Positions 9,354 to 22,661 of a stretch of DNA of 64,000 nucleotides are shown here, one piece after another (position 1 is the first letter of the stretch; the number at the start of each line of letters is the position of its first letter). The position numbers were made by a program, and so were the translations under genes. The notes beneath the pieces are model-generated. The model made no database searches, was not told the DNA's origin, and saw only the letters and a program-made list of their open reading frames with translations. Where the stretch lies: NCBI GenBank assembly GCA_033558025.1, contig JAUCEF010000003.1, positions 3,374,001 through 3,438,000 of the forward strand, given 5' to 3'. The DNA is from Phytophthora sp. 'mugwort' (Eukaryota; Oomycota; Peronosporomycetes; Peronosporales; Peronosporaceae).

Positions 9354-10063
9354 CTGATCATGTTACTGTGATAAAAGCAGTTGGCATCAGCACTTTCCCA
9401 AATGTGCACTTCGCGGTTCTCCTGCGAAACTCGCTGACCTTGAGTAACACTTTTCTTTTCGCTTCCTTATATATCGCTCGTGTGCCTTTTCCATACATGG
9501 GATCGGCCCTTCAATGCTTGAGCTTATCAGTTTATCATCGGTCGACTTGGCATTCATTCGCTTGCCTATGTATCAGATATTTCGGTGCCTTACTCGCTTT
9601 GACTTGCTTTGTCTTCCTGGCGCCCTCGCGTTGCCTCCACCGTCTGTTGTCGGATCTATCTGTCTTCTTCCCTTTACTCGTCATACTAGAAGTGTGTTGT
9701 ACATTATCAGCACAAGCGTTAGGAGTCGGCGAGGCGCTCGGTTTTGAGGCACGGCCAGTCGACGGACCGCGAACCTATCCAACACGCAAATGGATAAATC
9801 GCTGCAGCGCGGTCGAAAGCGGGTGGGGTGTTCCATTTAAACGTCGGCACCGTGACTAGCAGAAAAGGCTTCGGCGCGGGTGTGCAGCGAGCGAATGCGT
9901 ATAGACCGAAAACGCGAGTGGAGATGTATAAATTGATTTGCTGTTGTTAGGTGGCATTGTTCATAGAGTGGCGTGTGTATGGTAGTGCGGTGTTTTGGTT
10001 GTGTATTGATGTGTTGTGTTCGTCGATATTTGTGTTGTGGTAGAGCGCGTTTGTTGTTGTCCT

Positions 10064-10136
10064 GGGGATGTAGCTCAAATGGTAGAGCGCTCGCTTAGCA
10101 TGCGAGAGGTACAGGGATCGATACCCTGCTTCTCCA
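10064..10136 (+). tRNA. tRNA-Ala-AGC: tRNA-Ala(AGC), copy 13
   Basis: Block partner of copy 2. Standard leader; followed by C4. Confidence 0.95.
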
Positions 10137-10846
10137 CTGATCATGTTACTGTGATAAAAGCAGTTGGCATCAGCACTTTCCCAAATGTGCACTTCGCGGT
10201 TCTCCTGCGAAACTCGCTGACCTTGAGTAACACTTTTCTTTTCGCTTCCTTATATATCGCTCGTGTGCCTTTTCCATACATGGGATCGGCCCTTCAATGC
10301 TTGAGCTTATCAGTTTATCATCGGTCGACTTGGCATTCATTCGCTTGCCTATGTATCAGATATTTCGGTGCCTTATTCGCTTTGACTTGCTTTGTCTTCC
10401 TGGTGCCCTCGCGTTGCCTTCACCGTGTGTTGTCGGATCTATCTGTCTTCTTCCCTTTACTCGTCATATTAGAAGTGTGTTGTACATTATCAGCACAAGC
10501 GTTAGGAGTCGGCGAGGCGCTCGGTTTTGAGGCACGGCCAGTCGACGGACCGCGAACCTATCCAACACGCAAATGGATAAATCGCTGCAGCGCGGTCGAA
10601 AGCGGGTGGGGTGTTCCATTTAAACGTCGGCACCGTGACTAGCAGAAAAGGCTTCGGCGCGGGTGTGCAGCGAGCGAATGCGTATAGACCGAAAACGCGA
10701 GTGGAGATGTATAAATTGATTTGCTGTTGTTAGGTGGCATTGTTCATAGAGTGGCGTGTGTATGGTAGTGCGGTGTTTTGGTTGTGTATTGATGTGTTGT
10801 GTTCGTCGATATTTGTGTTGTGGTAGAGCGCGTTTGTTGTTGTCCT

Positions 10847-10919
10847 GGGGATGTAACTCAAATGGTAGAGCGCTCGCTTAGCATGCGAGAGGTACAGGGA
10901 TCGATACCCTGCTTCTCCA
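10847..10919 (+). tRNA. tRNA-Ala-AGC: tRNA-Ala(AGC), copy 14, G10A variant
   Basis: G10A at 10856; block partner of copy 3. Preceded by C4, followed by A4. Confidence 0.78.
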
Positions 10920-11629
10920 CTGATCATGTTACTGTGATAAAAGCAGTTGGCATCAGCACTTTCCCAAATGTGCACTTCGCGGTTCTCCTGCGAAACTCGC
11001 TGACCTTGAGTAACACTTTTCTTTTCGCTTCCTTATATATCGCTCGTGTGCCTTTTCCATACATGGGATCGGCCCTTCAATGCTTGAGCTTATCAGTTTA
11101 TCATCGGTCGACTTGGCATTCATTCGCTTGCCTATGTATCAGATATTTCGGTGCCTTATTCGCTTTGACTTGCTTTGTCTTCCTGGTGCCCTCGCGTTGC
11201 CTCCACCGTGTGTTGTCGGATCTATCTGTCTTCTTCCCTTTACTCGTCATATTAGAAGTGTGTTGTACATTATCAGCACAAGCGTTAGGAGTCGGCGAGG
11301 CGCTCGGTTTTGAGGCACGGCCAGTCGACGGACCGCGAACCTATCCAACACGCAAATGGATAAATCGCTGCAGCGCGGTCGAAAGCGGGTGGGGTGTTCC
11401 ATTTAAACGTCGGCACCGTGACTAGCAGAAAAGGCTTCGGCGCGGGTGTGCAGCGAGCGAATGCGTATAGACCGAAAACGCGAGTGGAGATGTATAAATT
11501 GATTTGCTGTTGTTAGGTGGCATTGTTCATAGAGTGGCGTGTGTATGGTAGTGCGGTGTTTTGGTTGTGTATTGATGTGTTGTGTTCGTCGATATTTGTG
11601 TTGTGGTAGAGCGCGTTTGTTGTTGTCCT

Positions 11630-11702
11630 GGGGATGTAGCTCAAATGGTAGAGCGCTCGCTTAGCATGCGAGAGGTACAGGGATCGATACCCTGCTTCTC
11701 CA
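11630..11702 (+). tRNA. tRNA-Ala-AGC: tRNA-Ala(AGC), copy 15
   Basis: Block partner of copy 4. Standard leader; followed by C4. Confidence 0.95.
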
Positions 11703-12412
11703 CTGATCATGTTACTGTGATAAAAGCAGTTGGCATCAGCACTTTCCCAAATGTGCACTTCGCGGTTCTCCTGCGAAACTCGCTGACCTTGAGTAACACT
11801 TTTCTTTTCGCTTCCTTATATATCGCTCGTGTGCCTTTTCCATACATGGGATCGGCCCTTCAATGCTTGAGCTTATCAGTTTATCATCGGTCGACTTGGC
11901 ATTCATTCGCTTGCCTATGTATCAGATATTTCGGTGCCTTATTCGCTTTGACTTGCTTTGTCTTCCTGGTGCCCTCGCGTTGCCTTCACCGTGTGTTGTC
12001 GGATCTATCTGTCTTCTTCCCTTTACTCGTCATATTAGAAGTGTGTTGTACATTATCAGCACAAGCGTTAGGAGTCGGCGAGGCGCTCGGTTTTGAGGCA
12101 CGGCCAGTCGACGGACCGCGAACCTATCCAACACGCAAATGGATAAATCGCTGCAGCGCGGTCGAAAGCGGGTGGGGTGTTCCATTTAAACGTCGGCACC
12201 GTGACTAGCAGAAAAGGCTTCGGCGCGGGTGTGCAGCGAGCGAATGCGTATAGACCGAAAACGCGAGTGGAGATGTATAAATTGATTTGCTGTTGTTAGG
12301 TGGCATTGTTCATAGAGTGGCGTGTGTATGGTAGTGCGGTGTTTTGGTTGTGTATTGATGTGTTGTGTTCGTCGATATTTGTGTTGTGGTAGAGCGCGTT
12401 TGTTGTTGTCCT

Positions 12413-12485
12413 GGGGATGTAACTCAAATGGTAGAGCGCTCGCTTAGCATGCGAGAGGTACAGGGATCGATACCCTGCTTCTCCA
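12413..12485 (+). tRNA. tRNA-Ala-AGC: tRNA-Ala(AGC), copy 16, G10A variant
   Basis: G10A at 12422; block partner of copy 5. Followed by A3 with the private G at 13016. Confidence 0.78.
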
Positions 12486-13194
12486 CTGATCATGTTACTG
12501 TGATAAAAGCAGTTGGCATCAGCACTTTCCCAAATGTGCACTTCGCGGTTCTCCTGCGAAACTCGCTGACCTTGAGTAACACTTTTCTTTTCGCTTCCTT
12601 ATATATCGCTCGTGTGCCTTTCCATACATGGGATCGGCCCTTCAATGCTTGAGCTTATCAGTTTATCATCGGTCGACTTGGCATTCATTCGCTTGCCTAT
12701 GTATCAGATATTTCGGTGCCTTATTCGCTTTGACTTGCTTTGTCTTCCTGGTGCCCTCGCGTTGCCTCCACCGTGTGTTGTCGGATCTATCTGTCTTCTT
12801 CCCTTTACTCGTCATATTAGAAGTGTGTTGTACATTATCAGCACAAGCGTTAGGAGTCGGCGAGGCGCTCGGTTTTGAGGCACGGCCAGTCGACGGACCG
12901 CGAACCTATCCAACACGCAAATGGATAAATCGCTGCAGCGCGGTCGAAAGCGGGTGGGGTGTTCCATTTAAACGTCGGCACCGTGACTAGCAGAAAAGGC
13001 TTCGGCGCGGGTGTGGAGCGAGCGAATGCGTATAGACCGAAAACGCGAGTGGAGATGTATAAATTGATTTGCTGTTGTTAGGTGGCATTGTTCATAGAGT
13101 GGCGTGTGTATGGTAGTGCGGTGTTTTGGTTGTGTATTGATGTGTTGTGTTCGTCGATATTTGTGTTGTGGTAGAGCGCGTTTGTTGTTGTCCT

Positions 13195-13267
13195 GGGGAT
13201 GTAGCTCAAATGGTAGAGCGCTCGCTTAGCATGCGAGAGGTACAGGGATCGATACCCTGCTTCTCCA
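13195..13267 (+). tRNA. tRNA-Ala-AGC: tRNA-Ala(AGC), copy 17
   Basis: Block partner of copy 6. Standard leader; followed by D4. Confidence 0.95.
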
Positions 13268-13975
13268 CTGATCATGTTACTGTGATAAAAGCAGTTGGCA
13301 TCAGCACTTTCCCAAATGTGCACTTCGCGGTTCTCCTGCGAAACTCGCTGACCTTGAGTAACACTTTTCTTTTCGCTTCCTTATATATCGCTCGTGTGCC
13401 TTTTCCATACATGGGATCGGCCCTTCAATGCTTGAGCTTATCAGTTTATCATCGGTCGACTTGGCATTCATTCGCTTGCCTATGTATCAGATATTTCGGT
13501 GCCTTATTCGCTTTGACTTGCTTTGTCTTCCTGGCGCCCTCGCGTTGCCTCCACCGTATGTTGTCGGATCTATCTGTCTTCTTCCCTTTACTCGTCATAT
13601 TAGAAGTGTGTTGTACACTATCAGCACAAGCGTTAGGAGTCGGCGAGGCGCTCGGTTTTGAGGTACGGCCAGTCGACGGACCGCGAACCTATCCAACACG
13701 CAAATGGATAAATCGCTGCAGCGCGGTCGAAAGCGGGTGGGGTGTTCCATTTAAACGTCGGCACCGTGACTAGCAGAAAAGGCTTCGGCGCGGGTGTGCA
13801 GCGAGCGAATGCGTATAGACCGAAAACGCGAGTGGAGATGTATAAATTGATTTGCTGTTGTTAGGTGGCATTGTTCATAGAGTGGCGTGTGTATGGTAGT
13901 GCGGTGTTTTGGTTGTGTATTGATGTGTTGTGTTCGTCGATATTTGTGTTGGTAGAGCGCGTTTGTTGTTGTCCT

Positions 13976-14048
13976 GGGGATGTAGCTCAAATGGTAGAGC
14001 GCTCGCTTAGCATGCGAGAGGTACAGGGATCGATACCCTGCTTCTCCA
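13976..14048 (+). tRNA. tRNA-Ala-AGC: tRNA-Ala(AGC), copy 18
   Basis: Block partner of copy 7. TG-minus leader; followed by A3 with C at 14485. Confidence 0.95.
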
Positions 14049-14757
14049 CTGATCATGTTACTGTGATAAAAGCAGTTGGCATCAGCACTTTCCCAAATGT
14101 GCACTTCGCGGTTCTCCTGCGAAACTCGCTGACCTTGAGTAACACTTTTCTTTTCGCTTCCTTATATATCGCTCGTGTGCCTTTCCATACATGGGATCGG
14201 CCCTTCAATGCTTGAGCTTATCAGTTTATCATCGGTCGACTTGGCATTCATTCGCTTGCCTATGTATCAGATATTTCGGTGCCTTATTCGCTTTGACTTG
14301 CTTTGTCTTCCTGGTGCCCTCGCGTTGCCTCCACCGTGTGTTGTCGGATCTATCTGTCTTCTTCCCTTTACTCGTCATATTAGAAGTGTGTTGTACATTA
14401 TCAGCACAAGCGTTAGGAGTCGGCGAGGCGCTCGGTTTTGAGGCACGGCCAGTCGACGGACCGCGAACCTATCCAACACGCAAACGGATAAATCGCTGCA
14501 GCGCGGTCGAAAGCGGGTGGGGTGTTCCATTTAAACGTCGGCACCGTGACTAGCAGAAAAGGCTTCGGCGCGGGTGTGCAGCGAGCGAATGCGTATAGAC
14601 CGAAAACGCGAGTGGAGATGTATAAATTGATTTGCTGTTGTTAGGTGGCATTGTTCATAGAGTGGCGTGTGTATGGTAGTGCGGTGTTTTGGTTGTGTAT
14701 TGATGTGTTGTGTTCGTCGATATTTGTGTTGTGGTAGAGCGCGTTTGTTGTTGTCCT

Positions 14758-14830
14758 GGGGATGTAGCTCAAATGGTAGAGCGCTCGCTTAGCATGCGAG
14801 AGGTACAGGGATCGATACCCTGCTTCTCCA
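14758..14830 (+). tRNA. tRNA-Ala-AGC: tRNA-Ala(AGC), copy 19
   Basis: Block partner of copy 8. Standard leader; followed by A3. Confidence 0.95.
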
Positions 14831-15542
14831 CTGATCATGTTACTGTGATAAAAGCAGTTGGCATCAGCACTTTCCCAAATGTGCACTTCGCGGTTCTCCT
14901 GCGAAACTCGCTGACCTTGAGTAACACTTTTCTTTTCGCTTCCTTATATATCGCTCGTGTGCCTTTCCATACATGGGATCGGCCCTTCAATGCTTGAGCT
15001 TATCAGTTTATCATCGGTCGACTTGGCATTCATTCGCTTGCCTATGTATCAGATATTTCGGTGCCTTATTCGCTTTGACTTGCTTTGTCTTCCTGGTGCC
15101 CTCGCGTTGCCTCCACCGTGTGTTGTCGGATCTATCTGTCTTCTTCCCTTTACTCGTCATATTAGAAGTGTGTTGTACATTATCAGCACAAGCGTTAGGA
15201 GTCGGCGAGGCGCTCGGTTTTGAGGCACGGCCAGTCGACGGACCGCGAACCTATCCAACACGCAAATGGATAAATCGCTGCAGCGCGGTCGAAAGCGGGT
15301 GGGGTGTTCCATTTAAACGTCGGCACCGTGACTAGCAGAAAAGGCTTCGGCGCGGGTGTGCAGCGAGCGAATGCGTATAGACCGAAAACGCGAGTGGAGA
15401 TGTATAAATTGATTTGCTGTTGTTAGGTGGCATTGTTCATAGAGTGGCGTGTGTATGGTAGTGCGGTGTTTTGGTTGTGTATTGATGTGTTGTGTTCGTC
15501 GATATTATTTGTGTTGTGGTAGAGCGCGTTTGTTGTTGTCCT

Positions 15543-15615
15543 GGGGATGTAGCTCAAATGGTAGAGCGCTCGCTTAGCATGCGAGAGGTACAGGGATCGA
15601 TACCCTGCTTCTCCA
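15543..15615 (+). tRNA. tRNA-Ala-AGC: tRNA-Ala(AGC), copy 20
   Basis: Block partner of copy 9. ATT-plus leader; followed by E4. Confidence 0.95.
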
Positions 15616-16325
15616 CTGATCATGTTACTGTGATAAAAGCAGTTGGCATCAGCACTTTCCCAAATGTGCACTTCGCGGTTCTCCTGCGAAACTCGCTGAC
15701 CTTGAGTAACACTTTTCTTTTCGCTTCCTTATATATCGCTCGTGTGCCTTTTCCATACATGGGATCGGCCCTTCAATGCTTGAGCTTATCAGTTTATCAT
15801 CGGTCGACTTGGCATTCATTCGCTTGCCTATGTATCAGATATTTCGGTGCCTTATTCGCTTTGACTTGCTTTGTCTTCCTGGCGCCCTCGCGTTGCCTCC
15901 ACCGTGTGTTGTCGGATCTATCTGTCTTCTTCCCTTTACTCGTCATATTAGAAGTGTGTTGTACACTATCAGCACAAGCGTTAGGAGTCGGCGAGGCGCT
16001 CGGTTTTGAGGTACGGCCAGTCGACGGACCGCGAACCTATCCAACACGCAAATGGATAAATCGCTGCAGCGCGGTCGAAAGCGGGTGGGGTGTTCCATTT
16101 AAACGTCGGCACCGTGACTAGCAGAAAAGGCTTCGGCGCGGGTGTGCAGCGAGCGAATGCGTATAGACCGAAAACGCGAGTGGAGATGTATAAATTGATT
16201 TGCTGTTGTTAGGTGGCATTGTTCATAGAGTGGCGTGTGTATGGTAGTGCGGTGTTTTGGTTGTGTATTGATGTGTTGTGTTCGTCGATATTTGTGTTGT
16301 GGTAGAGCGCGTTTGTTGTTGTCCT

Positions 16326-16398
16326 GGGGATGTAGCTCAAATGGTAGAGCGCTCGCTTAGCATGCGAGAGGTACAGGGATCGATACCCTGCTTCTCCA
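16326..16398 (+). tRNA. tRNA-Ala-AGC: tRNA-Ala(AGC), copy 21
   Basis: Same as copy 1. Standard leader; followed by A3, where copy 10 has F4, so the block match stops here. Confidence 0.95.
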
Positions 16399-17107
16399 CT
16401 GATCATGTTACTGTGATAAAAGCAGTTGGCATCAGCACTTTCCCAAATGTGCACTTCGCGGTTCTCCTGCGAAACTCGCTGACCTTGAGTAACACTTTTC
16501 TTTTCGCTTCCTTATATATCGCTCGTGTGCCTTTCCATACATGGGATCGGCCCTTCAATGCTTGAGCTTATCAGTTTATCATCGGTCGACTTGGCATTCA
16601 TTCGCTTGCCTATGTATCAGATATTTCGGTGCCTTATTCGCTTTGACTTGCTTTGTCTTCCTGGTGCCCTCGCGTTGCCTCCACCGTGTGTTGTCGGATC
16701 TATCTGTCTTCTTCCCTTTACTCGTCATATTAGAAGTGTGTTGTACATTATCAGCACAAGCGTTAGGAGTCGGCGAGGCGCTCGGTTTTGAGGCACGGCC
16801 AGTCGACGGACCGCGAACCTATCCAACACGCAAATGGATAAATCGCTGCAGCGCGGTCGAAAGCGGGTGGGGTGTTCCATTTAAACGTCGGCACCGTGAC
16901 TAGCAGAAAAGGCTTCGGCGCGGGTGTGCAGCGAGCGAATGCGTATAGACCGAAAACGCGAGTGGAGATGTATAAATTGATTTGCTGTTGTTAGGTGGCA
17001 TTGTTCATAGAGTGGCGTGTGTATGGTAGTGCGGTGTTTTGGTTGTGTATTGATGTGTTGTGTTCGTCGATATTTGTGTTGTGGTAGAGCGCGTTTGTTG
17101 TTGTCCT

Positions 17108-17180
17108 GGGGATGTAGCTCAAATGGTAGAGCGCTCGCTTAGCATGCGAGAGGTACAGGGATCGATACCCTGCTTCTCCA
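17108..17180 (+). tRNA. tRNA-Ala-AGC: tRNA-Ala(AGC), copy 22
   Basis: Same as copy 1. Standard leader; followed by F4. Copies 22-23 and 24-25 form an F-A dimer repeated at 1,566 bp. Confidence 0.95.
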
Positions 17181-17890
17181 CTGATCATGTTACTGTGATA
17201 AAAGCAGTTGGCATCAGCACTTTCCCAAATGTGCACTTCGCGGTTCTCCTGCGAAACTCGCTGACCTTGAGTAACACTTTTCTTTTCGCTTCCTTATATA
17301 TCGCTCGTGTGCCTTTTCCATACATGGGATCGGCCCTTCAATGCTTGAGCTTATCAGTTTATCATCGGTCGACTTGGCATTCATTCGCTTGCCTATGTAT
17401 CAGATATTTCGGTGCCTTATTCGCTTTGACTTGCTTTGTCTTCCTGGTGCCCTCGCGTTGCCTTCACCGTGTGTTGTCGGATCTATCTGTCTTCTTCCCT
17501 TTACTCGTCATATTAGAAGTGTGTTGTACACTATCAGCACAAGCGTTAGGAGTCGGCGAGGCGCTCGGTTTTGAGGTACGGCCAGTCGACGGACCGCGAA
17601 CCTATCCAACACGCAAATGGATAAATCGCTGCAGCGCGGTCGAAAGCGGGTGGGGTGTTCCATTTAAACGTCGGCACCGTGACTAGCAGAAAAGGCTTCG
17701 GCGCGGGTGTGCAGCGAGCGAATGCGTATAGACCGAAAACGCGAGTGGAGATGTATAAATTGATTTGCTGTTGTTAGGTGGCATTGTTCATAGAGTGGCG
17801 TGTGTATGGTAGTGCGGTGTTTTGGTTGTGTATTGATGTGTTGTGTTCGTCGATATTTGTGTTGTGGTAGAGCGCGTTTGTTGTTGTCCT

Positions 17891-17963
17891 GGGGATGTAG
17901 CTCAAATGGTAGAGCGCTCGCTTAGCATGCGAGAGGTACAGGGATCGATACCCTGCTTCTCCA
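17891..17963 (+). tRNA. tRNA-Ala-AGC: tRNA-Ala(AGC), copy 23
   Basis: Same as copy 1. Standard leader; followed by A4. Confidence 0.95.
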
Positions 17964-18673
17964 CTGATCATGTTACTGTGATAAAAGCAGTTGGCATCAG
18001 CACTTTCCCAAATGTGCACTTCGCGGTTCTCCTGCGAAACTCGCTGACCTTGAGTAACACTTTTCTTTTCGCTTCCTTATATATCGCTCGTGTGCCTTTT
18101 CCATACATGGGATCGGCCCTTCAATGCTTGAGCTTATCAGTTTATCATCGGTCGACTTGGCATTCATTCGCTTGCCTATGTATCAGATATTTCGGTGCCT
18201 TATTCGCTTTGACTTGCTTTGTCTTCCTGGTGCCCTCGCGTTGCCTCCACCGTGTGTTGTCGGATCTATCTGTCTTCTTCCCTTTACTCGTCATATTAGA
18301 AGTGTGTTGTACATTATCAGCACAAGCGTTAGGAGTCGGCGAGGCGCTCGGTTTTGAGGCACGGCCAGTCGACGGACCGCGAACCTATCCAACACGCAAA
18401 TGGATAAATCGCTGCAGCGCGGTCGAAAGCGGGTGGGGTGTTCCATTTAAACGTCGGCACCGTGACTAGCAGAAAAGGCTTCGGCGCGGGTGTGCAGCGA
18501 GCGAATGCGTATAGACCGAAAACGCGAGTGGAGATGTATAAATTGATTTGCTGTTGTTAGGTGGCATTGTTCATAGAGTGGCGTGTGTATGGTAGTGCGG
18601 TGTTTTGGTTGTGTATTGATGTGTTGTGTTCGTCGATATTTGTGTTGTGGTAGAGCGCGTTTGTTGTTGTCCT

Positions 18674-18746
18674 GGGGATGTAGCTCAAATGGTAGAGCGC
18701 TCGCTTAGCATGCGAGAGGTACAGGGATCGATACCCTGCTTCTCCA
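18674..18746 (+). tRNA. tRNA-Ala-AGC: tRNA-Ala(AGC), copy 24
   Basis: Same as copy 1. Standard leader; followed by F4. Partner of copy 10 at offset 10,959 bp. Confidence 0.95.
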
Positions 18747-19456
18747 CTGATCATGTTACTGTGATAAAAGCAGTTGGCATCAGCACTTTCCCAAATGTGC
18801 ACTTCGCGGTTCTCCTGCGAAACTCGCTGACCTTGAGTAACACTTTTCTTTTCGCTTCCTTATATATCGCTCGTGTGCCTTTTCCATACATGGGATCGGC
18901 CCTTCAATGCTTGAGCTTATCAGTTTATCATCGGTCGACTTGGCATTCATTCGCTTGCCTATGTATCAGATATTTCGGTGCCTTATTCGCTTTGACTTGC
19001 TTTGTCTTCCTGGTGCCCTCGCGTTGCCTTCACCGTGTGTTGTCGGATCTATCTGTCTTCTTCCCTTTACTCGTCATATTAGAAGTGTGTTGTACACTAT
19101 CAGCACAAGCGTTAGGAGTCGGCGAGGCGCTCGGTTTTGAGGTACGGCCAGTCGACGGACCGCGAACCTATCCAACACGCAAATGGATAAATCGCTGCAG
19201 CGCGGTCGAAAGCGGGTGGGGTGTTCCATTTAAACGTCGGCACCGTGACTAGCAGAAAAGGCTTCGGCGCGGGTGTGCAGCGAGCGAATGCGTATAGACC
19301 GAAAACGCGAGTGGAGATGTATAAATTGATTTGCTGTTGTTAGGTGGCATTGTTCATAGAGTGGCGTGTGTATGGTAGTGCGGTGTTTTGGTTGTGTATT
19401 GATGTGTTGTGTTCGTCGATATTTGTGTTGTGGTAGAGCGCGTTTGTTGTTGTCCT

Positions 19457-19529
19457 GGGGATGTAGCTCAAATGGTAGAGCGCTCGCTTAGCATGCGAGA
19501 GGTACAGGGATCGATACCCTGCTTCTCCA
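19457..19529 (+). tRNA. tRNA-Ala-AGC: tRNA-Ala(AGC), copy 25
   Basis: Same as copy 1. Standard leader; followed by A4. Confidence 0.95.
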
Positions 19530-20239
19530 CTGATCATGTTACTGTGATAAAAGCAGTTGGCATCAGCACTTTCCCAAATGTGCACTTCGCGGTTCTCCTG
19601 CGAAACTCGCTGACCTTGAGTAACACTTTTCTTTTCGCTTCCTTATATATCGCTCGTGTGCCTTTTCCATACATGGGATCGGCCCTTCAATGCTTGAGCT
19701 TATCAGTTTATCATCGGTCGACTTGGCATTCATTCGCTTGCCTATGTATCAGATATTTCGGTGCCTTATTCGCTTTGACTTGCTTTGTCTTCCTGGTGCC
19801 CTCGCGTTGCCTCCACCGTGTGTTGTCGGATCTATCTGTCTTCTTCCCTTTACTCGTCATATTAGAAGTGTGTTGTACATTATCAGCACAAGCGTTAGGA
19901 GTCGGCGAGGCGCTCGGTTTTGAGGCACGGCCAGTCGACGGACCGCGAACCTATCCAACACGCAAATGGATAAATCGCTGCAGCGCGGTCGAAAGCGGGT
20001 GGGGTGTTCCATTTAAACGTCGGCACCGTGACTAGCAGAAAAGGCTTCGGCGCGGGTGTGCAGCGAGCGAATGCGTATAGACCGAAAACGCGAGTGGAGA
20101 TGTATAAATTGATTTGCTGTTGTTAGGTGGCATTGTTCATAGAGTGGCGTGTGTATGGTAGTGCGGTGTTTTGGTTGTGTATTGATGTGTTGTGTTCGTC
20201 GATATTTGTGTTGTGGTAGAGCGCGTTTGTTGTTGTCCT

Positions 20240-20312
20240 GGGGATGTAGCTCAAATGGTAGAGCGCTCGCTTAGCATGCGAGAGGTACAGGGATCGATAC
20301 CCTGCTTCTCCA
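20240..20312 (+). tRNA. tRNA-Ala-AGC: tRNA-Ala(AGC), copy 26
   Basis: Same as copy 1. Standard leader; followed by B4. Confidence 0.95.
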
Positions 20313-21022
20313 CTGATCATGTTACTGTGATAAAAGCAGTTGGCATCAGCACTTTCCCAAATGTGCACTTCGCGGTTCTCCTGCGAAACTCGCTGACCTT
20401 GAGTAACACTTTTCTTTTCGCTTCCTTATATATCGCTCGTGTGCCTTTTCCATACATGGGATCGGCCCTTCAATGCTTGAGCTTATCAGTTTATCATCGG
20501 TCGACTTGGCATTCATTCGCTTGCCTATGTATCAGATATTTCGGTGCCTTACTCGCTTTGACTTGCTTTGTCTTCCTGGCGCCCTCGCGTTGCCTCCACC
20601 GTCTGTTGTCGGATCTATCTGTCTTCTTCCCTTTACTCGTCATACTAGAAGTGTGTTGTACATTATCAGCACAAGCGTTAGGAGTCGGCGAGGCGCTCGG
20701 TTTTGAGGCACGGCCAGTCGACGGACCGCGAACCTATCCAACACGCAAATGGATAAATCGCTGCAGCGCGGTCGAAAGCGGGTGGGGTGTTCCATTTAAA
20801 CGTCGGCACCGTGACTAGCAGAAAAGGCTTCGGCGCGGGTGTGCAGCGAGCGAATGCGTATAGACCGAAAACGCGAGTGGAGATGTATAAATTGATTTGC
20901 TGTTGTTAGGTGGCATTGTTCATAGAGTGGCGTGTGTATGGTAGTGCGGTGTTTTGGTTGTGTATTGATGTGTTGTGTTCGTCGATATTTGTGTTGTGGT
21001 AGAGCGCGTTTGTTGTTGTCCT

Positions 21023-21095
21023 GGGGATGTAGCTCAAATGGTAGAGCGCTCGCTTAGCATGCGAGAGGTACAGGGATCGATACCCTGCTTCTCCA
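21023..21095 (+). tRNA. tRNA-Ala-AGC: tRNA-Ala(AGC), copy 27
   Basis: Same as copy 1. Standard leader; followed by C4. Confidence 0.95.
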
Positions 21096-21805
21096 CTGAT
21101 CATGTTACTGTGATAAAAGCAGTTGGCATCAGCACTTTCCCAAATGTGCACTTCGCGGTTCTCCTGCGAAACTCGCTGACCTTGAGTAACACTTTTCTTT
21201 TCGCTTCCTTATATATCGCTCGTGTGCCTTTTCCATACATGGGATCGGCCCTTCAATGCTTGAGCTTATCAGTTTATCATCGGTCGACTTGGCATTCATT
21301 CGCTTGCCTATGTATCAGATATTTCGGTGCCTTATTCGCTTTGACTTGCTTTGTCTTCCTGGTGCCCTCGCGTTGCCTTCACCGTGTGTTGTCGGATCTA
21401 TCTGTCTTCTTCCCTTTACTCGTCATATTAGAAGTGTGTTGTACATTATCAGCACAAGCGTTAGGAGTCGGCGAGGCGCTCGGTTTTGAGGCACGGCCAG
21501 TCGACGGACCGCGAACCTATCCAACACGCAAATGGATAAATCGCTGCAGCGCGGTCGAAAGCGGGTGGGGTGTTCCATTTAAACGTCGGCACCGTGACTA
21601 GCAGAAAAGGCTTCGGCGCGGGTGTGCAGCGAGCGAATGCGTATAGACCGAAAACGCGAGTGGAGATGTATAAATTGATTTGCTGTTGTTAGGTGGCATT
21701 GTTCATAGAGTGGCGTGTGTATGGTAGTGCGGTGTTTTGGTTGTGTATTGATGTGTTGTGTTCGTCGATATTTGTGTTGTGGTAGAGCGCGTTTGTTGTT
21801 GTCCT

Positions 21806-21878
21806 GGGGATGTAACTCAAATGGTAGAGCGCTCGCTTAGCATGCGAGAGGTACAGGGATCGATACCCTGCTTCTCCA
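21806..21878 (+). tRNA. tRNA-Ala-AGC: tRNA-Ala(AGC), copy 28, G10A variant
   Basis: G10A at 21815 after a C4 spacer; followed by A4. Confidence 0.78.
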
Positions 21879-22588
21879 CTGATCATGTTACTGTGATAAA
21901 AGCAGTTGGCATCAGCACTTTCCCAAATGTGCACTTCGCGGTTCTCCTGCGAAACTCGCTGACCTTGAGTAACACTTTTCTTTTCGCTTCCTTATATATC
22001 GCTCGTGTGCCTTTTCCATACATGGGATCGGCCCTTCAATGCTTGAGCTTATCAGTTTATCATCGGTCGACTTGGCATTCATTCGCTTGCCTATGTATCA
22101 GATATTTCGGTGCCTTATTCGCTTTGACTTGCTTTGTCTTCCTGGTGCCCTCGCGTTGCCTCCACCGTGTGTTGTCGGATCTATCTGTCTTCTTCCCTTT
22201 ACTCGTCATATTAGAAGTGTGTTGTACATTATCAGCACAAGCGTTAGGAGTCGGCGAGGCGCTCGGTTTTGAGGCACGGCCAGTCGACGGACCGCGAACC
22301 TATCCAACACGCAAATGGATAAATCGCTGCAGCGCGGTCGAAAGCGGGTGGGGTGTTCCATTTAAACGTCGGCACCGTGACTAGCAGAAAAGGCTTCGGC
22401 GCGGGTGTGCAGCGAGCGAATGCGTATAGACCGAAAACGCGAGTGGAGATGTATAAATTGATTTGCTGTTGTTAGGTGGCATTGTTCATAGAGTGGCGTG
22501 TGTATGGTAGTGCGGTGTTTTGGTTGTGTATTGATGTGTTGTGTTCGTCGATATTTGTGTTGTGGTAGAGCGCGTTTGTTGTTGTCCT

Positions 22589-22661
22589 GGGGATGTAGCT
22601 CAAATGGTAGAGCGCTCGCTTAGCATGCGAGAGGTACAGGGATCGATACCCTGCTTCTCCA
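22589..22661 (+). tRNA. tRNA-Ala-AGC: tRNA-Ala(AGC), copy 29
   Basis: Same as copy 1. Standard leader; followed by C4. Confidence 0.95.

Larger units (their letters stand above)
8612..16531 (+). repeat. Higher-order repeat block, second copy
   Basis: This is the partner of 1-7920. The same private markers occur at 13016 and 14485, both exactly 8,611 bp from their counterparts. I see no difference between the two copies over about 7.9 kb, which suggests a recent segmental duplication inside the array or an assembly duplication. Confidence 0.9.
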
